This document shows, one piece after another, positions 44,746-53,223 of a stretch of DNA of 64,000 nt (its first letter is position 1; each line of letters starts with the position of its first letter). Under the pieces are notes generated by a model. That model was not told where the DNA came from and did no database searches. It was given only the letters and a program-made list of their open reading frames with translations. Position numbers and translations under genes: made by a program. This DNA is from Flectobacillus sp. BAB-3569 (lineage in GTDB: Bacteria; Bacteroidota; Bacteroidia; Cytophagales; Spirosomataceae), in assembly GCF_002270355.1 (NCBI RefSeq), contig NZ_NJFZ01000010.1:62007-126006 (forward strand), read 5' to 3'.

Positions 44746-45764
44746 GGCAACCCACCTCCTAAGGTGTTAGTCAGCCATGCTTCATCCATACTTAAACCAT
44801 TAAAATCTTCTCCTTTGAACTGCTTTATTTTTGTTTCACCCTTGATTTTATTTACCGTGATTATTTCATCAGGACTGAGTTGAGACACCAATGATTGCGA
44901 ATGGGTGTTGAGCCATATATAATGACCTTTTTCTTCACAAGCATTTCTGAAAAAATTAACCATCTCTTTAATAACATCGGGAGTAAGTCCATTTTCAGGT
45001 TCTTCAATACATAAAAACTGAGGTTCATCTGATTGAAAAACGGCTGTTAAAAGAGCGAGAATATTGTATGTACCGTCTGAGATAAGTTCTTTAGTGAAAT
45101 ATTTTGGTGAAAATCTTTCTTTCACTATTAGAGTATCTGTTCTACTTAAATCAGAAGATTCAATAAAAACATCGTCAAATTCAGGTATAAATAATCTTAA
45201 CCAATCAAGAATTTCTTCTTTTTTAGATTCTTCTTTTAATATCCTTTTTAAGACTTTTTCAAGATTGTTTGCAGAAAAGGATAAAGTTAAATTATCAGAA
45301 TAATTGACTTTCTGTTTATCCTTATTTTTAATGAATAGTCTTGAAAATTGTTTTTTATAGAAATTATTCTTAGAAATAACCTTCTTGATTGGGTGGTCAT
45401 CAGAAAGCTGTTGAAACTCTTCACTTTGAAGTGACAAAGCATTTTTTTCAATATCTTTTTCCGAAAGGTTATTAAGATATTCTAGAAAAGCTTTTTCTTC
45501 AAATGAGTCAATTTTCAAACTCCAGTCATCTGTTTCAAAAGAAAATATACGAGGATGATCTATTTTCGATATATTGTCTTCTCCACCAAATAAACCAATA
45601 CCATTAGTTTCATCACGATACTTAAGATAAAACTCCAACGCCTCAAAAATATTACTTTTCCCTGACCCATTTGGACCAACAAAGACCGTAAATGGATTGG
45701 GTTCAATGATTTCTAAATCTGCAATAGATTTAAAATTTTTGATATGTAATTTTTTGATTTTCAA
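44739..45764 (-). CDS. AAA family ATPase (AAA_21/RloA-like), first gene of cassette
   Basis: The 341-residue protein is a RecF/SMC-type ABC ATPase. KLHIKNFKSIADLEI precedes Walker A GPNGSGKSN (about 30-38). ISDGTYNILALL is in the signature region, FLCIEEPENGL is Walker B and THSQSLVSQL the H-loop. The C-terminus LGGGLPW resembles ATPases paired with DUF4276 proteins. Hand-counted GC of three 60-base rows (45181, 45241, 45361) is 27% overall, against 38% in a row of the neighbouring transketolase gene. Together with the TOPRIM-like gene it looks like a transferred two-gene module. Confidence 0.82.
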   Translation of the reverse strand: MKIKKLHIKNFKSIADLEIIEPNPFTVFVGPNGSGKSNIFEALEFYLKYRDETNGIGLFGGEDNISKIDHPRIFSFETDDWSLKIDSFEEKAFLEYLNNLSEKDIEKNALSLQSEEFQQLSDDHPIKKVISKNNFYKKQFSRLFIKNKDKQKVNYSDNLTLSFSANNLEKVLKRILKEESKKEEILDWLRLFIPEFDDVFIESSDLSRTDTLIVKERFSPKYFTKELISDGTYNILALLTAVFQSDEPQFLCIEEPENGLTPDVIKEMVNFFRNACEEKGHYIWLNTHSQSLVSQLSPDEIITVNKIKGETKIKQFKGEDFNGLSMDEAWLTNTLGGGLPW

Positions 45765-45781
45765 AGTGATAAAAGTTTAAT

Positions 45782-45821
45782 ATTCACTCATTCAGTAAAT
45801 CACTAATTCACTCAATGATTA
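45782..45821. repeat. Octad repeat array at the cassette/transketolase junction
   Basis: Five 8-base units in register: ATTCACTC, ATTCAGTA, AATCACTA, ATTCACTC, AATGATTA. The last unit contains the stop codon of the transketolase N-terminal subunit. The units resemble the ATTCACA heptamers elsewhere in the window. Confidence 0.7.
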
Positions 45822-46676
45822 ATAGTCGCCTAAAGTTTCAGGCAATTGCGCTAATGCTGCTGCCAACTGTTCGTCGTTTGGAGCAACACCGTGCCACTTG
45901 TGCGAGCCCATCATGAAGTCAACACCTGCACCCATTTCTGTGTACATCAATACCATGATTGGTTGACCATTTCCTGAAAGCTCACGAGCTTGATTCAAGA
46001 CGCTTACTACATCAGCCATATCATTACCTTTCATGGTAATAACTTTCCAGCCAAATGCTTCGTACTTAGCACCCAAATCACGGTTGTTCATAACCTTTTC
46101 AGTTGGACCGTCGATTTGCTGACCGTTCAAGTCAATAAATGCTACTAGGTTGTCAACTTTGTGGTGTGGAGCATACATGGCTGCTTCCCAAACTTGACCT
46201 TCATTTTGCTCACCATCACCCATCAAGCAGAAAACCAAAGAATTGTCGTTATTCAATTTCTTTGCTTGTGCTGCACCAATAGATACTGATAAACCTTGAC
46301 CCAATGAACCTGAAGCAATACGAATACCTTCAAGATGTTCGTGCGTTGTTGGGTGACCTTGTAAACGAGAATTTAATTTACGGAATGTTGCGAGTTCTGC
46401 TACTGGAAAATACCCTGCACGCGCCAACACTGAATAAAATACTGGAGAGATGTGACCGTTTGACAAGAAGAACAAGTCTTCGCCAGTGCCGTTCATATCA
46501 AATACTCTTTTACCAGATTCGTCAGATTTTAGCGTCATTTGGTCAAAATAAAGCCCTACAAGCAAATCTGTACAGCCTAATGAACCACCTGGGTGACCAG
46601 ATTGGCATGCATGAACTTGTCTCACAATGTCACGTCTTACTTGTGAAGCAACTTTCTGTAATTCTGAAATTTCCAT
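45819..46676 (-). CDS. Transketolase, N-terminal (TPP-binding) subunit
   Basis: The 285-residue protein is the pyrophosphate-binding domain of a split transketolase: GHPGGSLGCTDLLVGLYF with the early histidine, and the TPP/metal motif GDGEQNEGQVWEAAMY at about 153-168, ending in HKWHGVAPNDEQ. Together with the C-terminal subunit it transfers two-carbon units in the pentose phosphate pathway. It is the promoter-proximal gene of the interrupted unit. Confidence 0.92.
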   Translation of the reverse strand: MEISELQKVASQVRRDIVRQVHACQSGHPGGSLGCTDLLVGLYFDQMTLKSDESGKRVFDMNGTGEDLFFLSNGHISPVFYSVLARAGYFPVAELATFRKLNSRLQGHPTTHEHLEGIRIASGSLGQGLSVSIGAAQAKKLNNDNSLVFCLMGDGEQNEGQVWEAAMYAPHHKVDNLVAFIDLNGQQIDGPTEKVMNNRDLGAKYEAFGWKVITMKGNDMADVVSVLNQARELSGNGQPIMVLMYTEMGAGVDFMMGSHKWHGVAPNDEQLAAALAQLPETLGDY

Positions 46677-46718
46677 TATTGATTAGTTATAAGTTATAAT
46701 GCTTTTTGAGACATACGA

Positions 46719-47171
46719 TTACTCGGTTATTACCTGACTCGTATGGTTTTTGGTATCGACTTTGCTAATGATGTCCTGAATCACGCCATTTTCGTCAATA
46801 ATAAAAGTAGTACGTGCAGTACCCATGTAGCTTCTTCCATACATAGACTTTTCGACCCATACGCCATAGGCCTCCACAACACTGTGATCTTCATCAGAGA
46901 TAAGTGTGAAACCTAAACCGTATTTTTCAATAAACTTCTTATGAGATTTTGGACTGTCTACGCTTACCCCTAATACAACGTACCCTTTTGCTTTTAGCCC
47001 ATCCAAATTGTCATTGAGGTTACAAGCCTGTGCAGTACATCCAGGAGTACTATCCTTAGGGTAAAAGTATAGGACTACTTTTTGTCCTCTAAAATCCGAA
47101 AGCTTTACTAATTCTCCATCTTGATTCTTCTGTTCAAAATCTGGAGCTACTGAGCCTACTGTTAGTGACAT
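46719..47171 (-). CDS. bcp: Thioredoxin-dependent peroxiredoxin (Bcp/PrxQ type)
   Basis: The 150-residue protein has VGSVAPDFEQKNQDGE at the start and the active site PKDSTPGCTAQACNL, in which the peroxidatic cysteine of PGCT and a second cysteine five residues later give the PrxQ two-cysteine pattern. It reduces peroxides using thioredoxin. It lies 42 bases upstream of the transketolase N-subunit on the same strand and may share its transcript. Confidence 0.93.
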   Translation of the reverse strand: MSLTVGSVAPDFEQKNQDGELVKLSDFRGQKVVLYFYPKDSTPGCTAQACNLNDNLDGLKAKGYVVLGVSVDSPKSHKKFIEKYGLGFTLISDEDHSVVEAYGVWVEKSMYGRSYMGTARTTFIIDENGVIQDIISKVDTKNHTSQVITE

Positions 47172-47238
47172 ATCTTCATGGTTTTATTCTACTACAAATA
47201 TCGGGAAATATTGGGACATAATCCGAGAAAAAAATCCC

Positions 47239-47250
47239 CCTACTAGTAGG
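47239..47250 (-). terminator. Possible small terminator after the M23 gene
   Basis: The palindrome CCTACTAGTAGG is followed on the minus strand by GGGATTTTTTT. The stem is only 5-6 bp, so this is weak. Confidence 0.4.
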
Positions 47251-47351
47251 TTTTTGATTTCTAGAGGCTTAAATATATGGTGTCAAAAAGACACGATTTG
47301 AATATTCCACAAATATATGAGAAAAATTTTATTTAGAACAGTATAGAACAC

Positions 47352-49313
47352 TTATTTTTTTCTATTTTTTTCGTGGCCTTTATCGAGGCTTTTTTTAATA
47401 GCTTGTGGTGCTTTTAAGCTGTCGATAACTGCTGTATATGTTTTACTATTCCCTTGATTATCTACTAACTCCAAGGCCAAGTCTCCGATAAAATTCTGAG
47501 TAGAATCACTTTTTACGGACCATATTAACGACTTCTTATATTCGTAATCACACAAAACAAACTTCCCATTAATGGTGGCTTTGAAAGACTTAATTCCAGA
47601 TAGATTATCAGAAACATGAAATGAAAAACCGTCTTGGGTTTTATTGACTAAGGTTGCTTTTGGTGGGATGGTGTCTGACAATACCTGAAAATCGCCAAGA
47701 ATATCGGTTTTGAAAGTTACCTCACCATTTCTCCAAGTTCCCCCAAGGAATTTACGATCATGATTGTAAACCGCTGTTTTATCAGGAGAAATAATAGATA
47801 TTAAAGGCTTGAATGTGACCGTTATTGGCTTCTTCAATGGTGTGAGCGCATCTGCAATTTGAATTTTATTTTTCTCGATTTTAGTGTTTAGATACAAGGT
47901 ATCATATAGCGATTCGGCTGGGAAAAATATACTTGTGCCAAGAGTCTTAAATGTTTGGTCGACACCTGAATAAATCGCTTTTTGGATGCCAAGAGGAAAC
48001 TCTGTGGAGTCGATACGTATGCTCGAAGGGATACCTTTTCTCAAATCCCAGAGATAAATAGCAGTATTATTTTTTACAAATTTGATAGGTAGACTCTCCA
48101 CAGTACTCTGTGTTATTACTTTACAAACTTGGTTTGAGTTTTTAAGATTTTTGGCGCTGATAATCAATGTGTTGTCTTTTGTTGAAGTCGCTACCTGAGT
48201 TGGGGCATTGCTTGGAGTTAGAGTTGGAGTATTAGTGCTGATGGCTTGACCTTTTACCGTAAAATGCATTACACTCATATTTTCATTAGTGTCCCATATT
48301 TTTATGGTTACTTGGCGGGTTTCTCCTTCCTTTACAAATATTTTACCTTTATTGACTAAAGGTTTATAAACAGGCAGATTTATATTTCCATCATCAATAA
48401 AAAGCTTTTGCATTTTCTTACCCGAACTTTTATAGGTAGGGTAATCAAGATGTATGTTTATATCGTTTGAATATGCATCAGGGAATTTCTCCAAATGAAA
48501 AAAGTAGGCTTCTTGATTGTCTACAAGCATTTCTACACAATTCAAACCGTTTGTGTGATGTGTATAATTCATGCGATCAACAGCCATTAATTCAATTCCT
48601 ACCCAGCCATTAGCCAAAATTTCACCTCCAGCAATGGAATAAGACCCGTCATTGGACTTAGTAGGGGAATATCTGTGAGTTTCAAAGTCACTCATCACTC
48701 GACTATCAATTTCCAAGGGTTTTATGGCAATCTCCTGAAAAACGGGTGGAGTATTATCCACAATTTCAGTAAAGCCAAAAAGTAAAGGATTCAGAAGGTT
48801 GTTACGCCCATCACGAATCTCGAAATGTAAATGTGGCCCAGCCGAACCTCCTGTATTTCCTGAATAGGCAATAAGTTGTCCTTTTTGTACAGGGAATTCG
48901 TTTGGCGCTGGTTTTACAGAAATTTCAAAGGTTTGTTTTTTCAAACGTTCTTGTTTAACGTAAGAAGCCATTGGCTCAGCGAACGCCTTTAAATGACCAT
49001 ATACAGTGACTAAGCCAGTTTTGGGATGGGTTACGTACATTACATGTCCATACCCACGTGTTTGGATACGCATTTCTGAAATATACCCCTCATCGGAGGC
49101 ATACACAGGCAAGCCCTCTCGTCCTTGAGTTTTTATATCTAAACCAGCATGAAAATGATTATGCCTTAAATCGCCCATTCCACCAGCCAAATGGTTTAAT
49201 TTATTGGGGTTGATAGGAAAAAGCATGCTGCCTTTTGGATAAGGCAAAGTAAGTTTTTGAGAAAAAACTATGTGAGATAAACTACAGAATAAAAGGAATA
49301 AGACTTTCTTCAA
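47352..49313 (-). CDS. Exported M23 family metallopeptidase
   Basis: The 653-residue protein has a signal peptide (about 1-18, ending VFSQ) and an N-terminal LytM/M23 domain: NHFHAGLDIKT gives the HxxxD zinc motif at about 54-58 and GPHLHFEIRDG gives HxH at about 160-162. The remaining 480 residues are beta-rich (Ig-like look) and end in a Lys-rich tail. Such enzymes cut peptidoglycan cross-links or activate other hydrolases in the periplasm. All zinc ligands are present, so it should be active. Confidence 0.88.
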   Translation of the reverse strand: MKKVLFLLFCSLSHIVFSQKLTLPYPKGSMLFPINPNKLNHLAGGMGDLRHNHFHAGLDIKTQGREGLPVYASDEGYISEMRIQTRGYGHVMYVTHPKTGLVTVYGHLKAFAEPMASYVKQERLKKQTFEISVKPAPNEFPVQKGQLIAYSGNTGGSAGPHLHFEIRDGRNNLLNPLLFGFTEIVDNTPPVFQEIAIKPLEIDSRVMSDFETHRYSPTKSNDGSYSIAGGEILANGWVGIELMAVDRMNYTHHTNGLNCVEMLVDNQEAYFFHLEKFPDAYSNDINIHLDYPTYKSSGKKMQKLFIDDGNINLPVYKPLVNKGKIFVKEGETRQVTIKIWDTNENMSVMHFTVKGQAISTNTPTLTPSNAPTQVATSTKDNTLIISAKNLKNSNQVCKVITQSTVESLPIKFVKNNTAIYLWDLRKGIPSSIRIDSTEFPLGIQKAIYSGVDQTFKTLGTSIFFPAESLYDTLYLNTKIEKNKIQIADALTPLKKPITVTFKPLISIISPDKTAVYNHDRKFLGGTWRNGEVTFKTDILGDFQVLSDTIPPKATLVNKTQDGFSFHVSDNLSGIKSFKATINGKFVLCDYEYKKSLIWSVKSDSTQNFIGDLALELVDNQGNSKTYTAVIDSLKAPQAIKKSLDKGHEKNRKK

Positions 49314-49400
49314 AACACTCTATTATTAAAAGGTGAATCTACAATTAATTCTATAATAGGGTAGAGGATTTTAACTTTGAAGCGTTGATGAAATGAGGAA

Positions 49401-49424
49401 GTCAGCAGGAATGAACCTGCTGAC
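49401..49424. repeat. Inverted repeat after the FAH-family gene
   Basis: GTCAGCAGG / CCTGCTGAC (49401-49409 and 49416-49424), a perfect 9-bp stem with a 6-base loop but no T run on either strand. It may still act as a weak terminator for the minus-strand gene ending at 49441. Confidence 0.5.
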
Positions 49425-49440
49425 GAGTATACAAACTAAA

Positions 49441-50052
49441 TTACTTGATTTCGAAATCAAGCATTTTTCTATCTTCAATATAAGCGGTAAGGCGGTCACC
49501 AATTTTTACGGCGCCTACACCAGCAGGTGTTCCTGTAAAAATTAGGTCGCCTGTTTTGAGGGTAAAATATTTAGTAATTTCGGCGATGATTTCGTCAAAA
49601 TTCCAAAGCATCATCGACGTATTTCCATTTTGGCGAATTTCATTATTTATTTCTAGACGAAAATTTAGATTATTCATATCTGCTATTTCTGATTTTGGAA
49701 AGAATCCAGAAATAGGAGCGGAGCCATTAAAACCTTTTGCTTTTTCCCAAGGAAGACCTTTTTCTTTCAATTTGGCTTGTACATCGCGAGCTGTAAAATC
49801 GATCCCAATACCGATTTCTTCATAGTATTTATTGGCAAATTTTGCTTCGATGTTTTTACCCATTTTATTGATTTTCAACACGATTTCTACCTCGTAATGT
49901 AAATCATTCGAAAATTCAGGAATATAAAAAGGCTCATTGTCACGAAGGAGCGCGGTATCTGGTTTGATAAAAATAACTGGCTCTGAGGGACGTTCGTTTT
50001 GAAGTTCAGCGATATGTTCGGCGTAATTACGACCTATACACAAAATTTTCAT
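49441..50052 (-). CDS. Fumarylacetoacetate hydrolase family protein
   Basis: The 203-residue protein is a single FAH domain: IGRNYAEHIAELQNERPSEPVIF at the start, metal ligands in LHYEVEIVLKI and GIDFTARDVQ, and the end TGDLIFTGTPAGVG. Size and motifs fit the YcgM/FAHD1-like acylpyruvases and oxaloacetate decarboxylases. It acts in the cytoplasm on a small 2-oxo acid; the exact substrate is not set by sequence. It is a single gene with a hairpin downstream. Confidence 0.88.
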   Translation of the reverse strand: MKILCIGRNYAEHIAELQNERPSEPVIFIKPDTALLRDNEPFYIPEFSNDLHYEVEIVLKINKMGKNIEAKFANKYYEEIGIGIDFTARDVQAKLKEKGLPWEKAKGFNGSAPISGFFPKSEIADMNNLNFRLEINNEIRQNGNTSMMLWNFDEIIAEITKYFTLKTGDLIFTGTPAGVGAVKIGDRLTAYIEDRKMLDFEIK

Positions 50053-50367
50053 AAAAAATCGTTAATAGTGAAATTGAAGGAGTTCTCTAAGTAATTTTCA
50101 TCGAGTATACCCAAAAACGATGATTTTCAGCGTCATAGCATTGAGCTAATGCTATGATATCATCAAACAATGTATTCTTATCTGATTAGCAAGGTTGACG
50201 AATGTTATACTTTATTACAAAACTACGTCGAAATACTAGAAAATTTAGTACCTTTTTACAACTTTTGCGTCTGAATACAAAATATGTATAGTCATAAAGG
50301 CATTTTCAATTATTTAAGCCTCGAAATGCCAACCGTCATTTTTTTATTTATCAATTTATATATCATT
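50053..50367. other. Divergent intergenic region before the M48 gene
   Basis: About 315 bases without a gene. It contains the hairpin TCATAGCATT / AATGCTATGA (50133-50142, 50148-50157) with loop GAGCT and no T run, possibly an operator or a leader structure. The in-frame ATG at 50284 lies in this stretch but is not the preferred start. Confidence 0.45.
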
Positions 50368-51219
50368 ATGAAACGTATCTTATTATACATTCCGCTTGTA
50401 GTAGCAGGATTAGTTTGGGCTTGTAGTAGTGTACCTATTACTGGACGTAAGCAATTTTTGTTGGTATCAGACGACGAAATGAACTCTATGGCCTTGACGA
50501 GTTACAAACAATTTTTGGATACTAATAAAGTAATATCTCCAACTACCCAACAAGCTGCAATGGTAAAAAAGGTAGGAGATAAAATTGCCAAGGCTGCCCA
50601 ACAATACTTTGAGCAAACTGGTAATCCTAATTATTTGCAAGGATATCAATGGCAAACAGAGCTAGTACAAAGTAGCGAAGTAAATGCTTGGTGTATGCCA
50701 GGAGGTAAGATGGTTGTTTATACAGGTATTTTGCCTGTAACACAAAATGAAACGGGTCTTGCTGTAGTAATGGGTCATGAAGTATCGCATGCCATTGCCA
50801 AACATGGTGCTGAGCGCATGAGTCAAGGTATGTTTGCTCAAGGTCTTTTAGCAGTTGGTCAGGCTGGACTTAGTGTTGCGATGAAAGATAAGCCACAAGC
50901 AACTCAGAGTTTGTGGAATAACGTTTTTGGTGTAGCAGCACCAATTGGTGCTCAAGTGACCTTATTAGCATATGGTCGTGGACAAGAGTCCGAAGCAGAT
51001 CACTTGGGATTGATTTTTATGTCAATGGCAGGATACGATCCTAACGAAGCGATTGGTTTTTGGGGTAGAATGGCAAAATTAGGTTCGGGCTCAAAACCTC
51101 CAAAAATATTATCGACACACCCAACGGATGAGCAGCGTATTGCTGATATCAAAAGACTCCTTCCCGAGGCATTAAAATATTACAGACCAGCAGGTTCGGG
51201 AGGAATGCAGAGAAACTAG
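50368..51219 (+). CDS. M48 family metallopeptidase, lipoprotein (LoiP/YcaL-like)
   Basis: From ATG at 50368 the product has about 283 residues with a lipoprotein signal (LVVAGLVWACSS). The catalytic zinc motif HEVSHAIAKHG is HExxH, with the third ligand in ESEADHLGLIFM. ACSSVPITGRKQFLLVSDDE is a typical start for this family. The longer frame from 50284 would place 28 residues ahead of a perfect lipoprotein signal, so I reject it. It probably acts in periplasmic protein quality control. Confidence 0.88.
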   Translation: MKRILLYIPLVVAGLVWACSSVPITGRKQFLLVSDDEMNSMALTSYKQFLDTNKVISPTTQQAAMVKKVGDKIAKAAQQYFEQTGNPNYLQGYQWQTELVQSSEVNAWCMPGGKMVVYTGILPVTQNETGLAVVMGHEVSHAIAKHGAERMSQGMFAQGLLAVGQAGLSVAMKDKPQATQSLWNNVFGVAAPIGAQVTLLAYGRGQESEADHLGLIFMSMAGYDPNEAIGFWGRMAKLGSGSKPPKILSTHPTDEQRIADIKRLLPEALKYYRPAGSGGMQRN

Positions 51220-51226
51220 GAGAAGT

Positions 51227-51262
51227 GGTGATTTTTGAATTGTGAATGTGATTTTTAATTTT
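51227..51262. repeat. Heptad repeat copy (reverse-strand ATTCACA family)
   Basis: Plus-strand heptamers GGTGATT, TTTGAAT, TGTGAAT, GTGATTT at 51227-51254. On the other strand they read as ATTCACA/ATTCAAA/AATCACC units, seven bases after the M48 stop codon. Confidence 0.6.
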
Positions 51263-51330
51263 CAGTATTTTACATTTACAATTATCTACTAGGACTGTAC
51301 GAAAAATTTCAAACTATTGCAGATTTAGAA

Positions 51331-51415
51331 TTTCGGAAATAAAGTAAAATACCTTTGTTTATCACAAAATACAGAAGCTTATACTTCCGAAATCCAACAT
51401 CCCAAATCAGCAATA
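51331..51415. repeat. Element A copy with heptad array
   Basis: Bases 51331-51390 match 59412-59471 at 52 of 60 positions. The 3' side continues as the heptamers CGAAATC, CAACATC, CCAAATC, AGCAATA (51388-51415). The 5' flank TGCAGATTTAGAATTTCGG can pair imperfectly with the 3' side. Confidence 0.75.
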
Positions 51416-51433
51416 TCTGGAATTGCGTTAAAC

Positions 51434-51464
51434 AAAAAAAGCTATCCCGAAGGATAGCTTTTTT
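51434..51464. terminator. Bidirectional terminator before sucC
   Basis: The stem AAAAAAGCTATCC / GGATAGCTTTTTT with loop CGAA is placed between convergent genes, 20 bases from the sucC stop codon. Confidence 0.88.
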
Positions 51465-51483
51465 GTTTTGGGTATATCTTAAA

Positions 51484-52683
51484 TTAGATAGTTCCAGCTA
51501 AAACTTTCTCTACTTTCTCAGCAGCTTCTTTCAAAACTACAGCAGAGTAAACTTTAAGACCTGATTCATCGATGATTTTAGCACCTTCAGCAGCGTTTGT
51601 TCCTTGCAAACGAACGATGATAGGTACAGGAATATCACCAATAGCTTTGTAAGCTTCAACAACACCAGTAGCAACACGGTCGCAACGAACGATACCACCG
51701 AAGATGTTGATAAGAATAGCCTTAACGTTTGGATCTTTCAAGATAATACGGAAACCAGCTTCTACTGTTTTAGCGTTTGCACCACCCCCAACGTCAAGGA
51801 AGTTAGCAGGCTCGCCACCAGAAAGTTTGATGATGTCCATTGTAGCCATTGCCAAACCAGCGCCATTAACCATGCAACCAACGTTACCGTCAAGTTTTAC
51901 ATAGTTAAGGTCGTTTGCCGAAGCTTCAACTTCCAAAGGATCCTCTTCGCTAGTGTCACGCAAAGCGATGAAATCTGGGTGACGGAACAAAGCGTTGTCA
52001 TCAAGATTCACTTTAGCATCAACAGCTAGGATTTTATTATCTGAAGTCTTCAACACAGGGTTGATTTCGAACATTGAAGAGTCAGTATTCAAATATGCTT
52101 TGTAAAGCGCATTGATGAATTTCACCATTTCTTTGAAAGCCTCACCAGACAAACCAAGTGCGAAAGCAACTTTACGAGCTTGGAATTGTTGAAGACCAAC
52201 ACGAGGGTCAATCCATTCTTTGATAATTTTTTCTGGAGAATGTTCAGCCACCTCCTCGATGTCCATACCACCTTCAGTAGAAGCCATAATTACATTACAG
52301 CCTTTAGCGCGGTCTAACAAAATAGAAAGGTAGAATTCTTTAATTTCAGAAGGACCTGGATAGTAAACATCTTCCGAGATCAAAACTTTGTGAACTTTTT
52401 TACCTTCTGGACCAGTTTGGTGAGTAATCAACTGCATTCCTAGGATTTGTTCTGCTTTTTCACGAACTTCTTCTAGGTTTTTAGCAAGTTTAACACCACC
52501 TCCTTTACCGCGTCCACCTGCGTGGATTTGAGCCTTCACTACGTGCCATCCGGTACCAGTTTTGGCCGTTAATTCACGGGCAGCTTCTACTGCCAGTGCT
52601 GGTGTATCAACAACGATGCCTTCTTGGATGCGAACACCGTAGCTTTTCAAAATGTCTTTAGCTTGATACTCGTGAATGTTCAT
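51484..52683 (-). CDS. sucC: Succinyl-CoA synthetase (ADP-forming) beta subunit
   Basis: The 399-residue protein begins MNIHEYQAKDILKSYGV and has the ATP-grasp lysine/glycine motif HAGGRGKGGGVKLAK (about 53-67). The CoA-ligase part holds FLDVGGGANAKTV and NIFGGIVRCDRVA, with the conserved FGGI. It catalyses succinyl-CoA to succinate with ATP formation, with a SucD partner. sucD is not adjacent here, which is common in Bacteroidota. A single-gene unit. Confidence 0.95.
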   Translation of the reverse strand: MNIHEYQAKDILKSYGVRIQEGIVVDTPALAVEAARELTAKTGTGWHVVKAQIHAGGRGKGGGVKLAKNLEEVREKAEQILGMQLITHQTGPEGKKVHKVLISEDVYYPGPSEIKEFYLSILLDRAKGCNVIMASTEGGMDIEEVAEHSPEKIIKEWIDPRVGLQQFQARKVAFALGLSGEAFKEMVKFINALYKAYLNTDSSMFEINPVLKTSDNKILAVDAKVNLDDNALFRHPDFIALRDTSEEDPLEVEASANDLNYVKLDGNVGCMVNGAGLAMATMDIIKLSGGEPANFLDVGGGANAKTVEAGFRIILKDPNVKAILINIFGGIVRCDRVATGVVEAYKAIGDIPVPIIVRLQGTNAAEGAKIIDESGLKVYSAVVLKEAAEKVEKVLAGTI

Positions 52684-53223
52684 TTGATATACAATTGTTT
52701 ATGAAACTTTAATGTACAATGCAGGAAAAAGCTTCCTTTTGGGACAATGACCCAATAATGCTGGTGAATTTGCGACAAACAATAGTACGCATTTCACTGT
52801 TATTGGAGAAATCGCTCGCTAAATTACTGACAAAGTTCTAAACATAGTGTTTTTCTTTGCTAAATATTTATAGTCTGTTGATTATTTATCCTTAAAATGA
52901 ACCGTAACAGGTACAGAGACAGGCTTGAAAATAAAAATTATTTTTATCCTTCGGAATGAAAAAATTGACTTGTTAATGATTTTTTTACAACTTGGCCTCA
53001 CTAATATAATATTACCAATAATTATATAATTTCTCTTCTCATAATTATAACTAAACTAAGCTGAGGTTTGTTGCTATTAGTAGTTTATACTCATTTTATG
53101 GCTATTAATTAGTGAATTTACTTTCATTTTGATTTTTACGGGTGTAAACTTGTGAGGTGCGTTGTGCTCAACGTAACCTGATTTTTCTATTTTTTTCATT
53201 TTTTAACTAAACACATACACTTC
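52684..53223. other. Divergent upstream region of sucC and the SusC-like gene
   Basis: About 540 AT-rich bases with no gene. A perfect palindrome CGTTG-TGCT-CAACG (53160-53173) lies 50 bases before the SusC start and may be an operator or leader hairpin. No promoter matching TAnnTTTG at all positions was found near either gene; TCATTTTG at 53126-53133 comes close. Confidence 0.45.

Noticed and set aside
50284-50367. Longer start for the M48 peptidase
   Set aside because: It would bury a perfect lipoprotein signal peptide behind 28 residues.
4379-51415. Heptad arrays as CRISPR remnants
   Set aside because: Units are 7-8 bases and contiguous, without spacers, and no cas gene is present.
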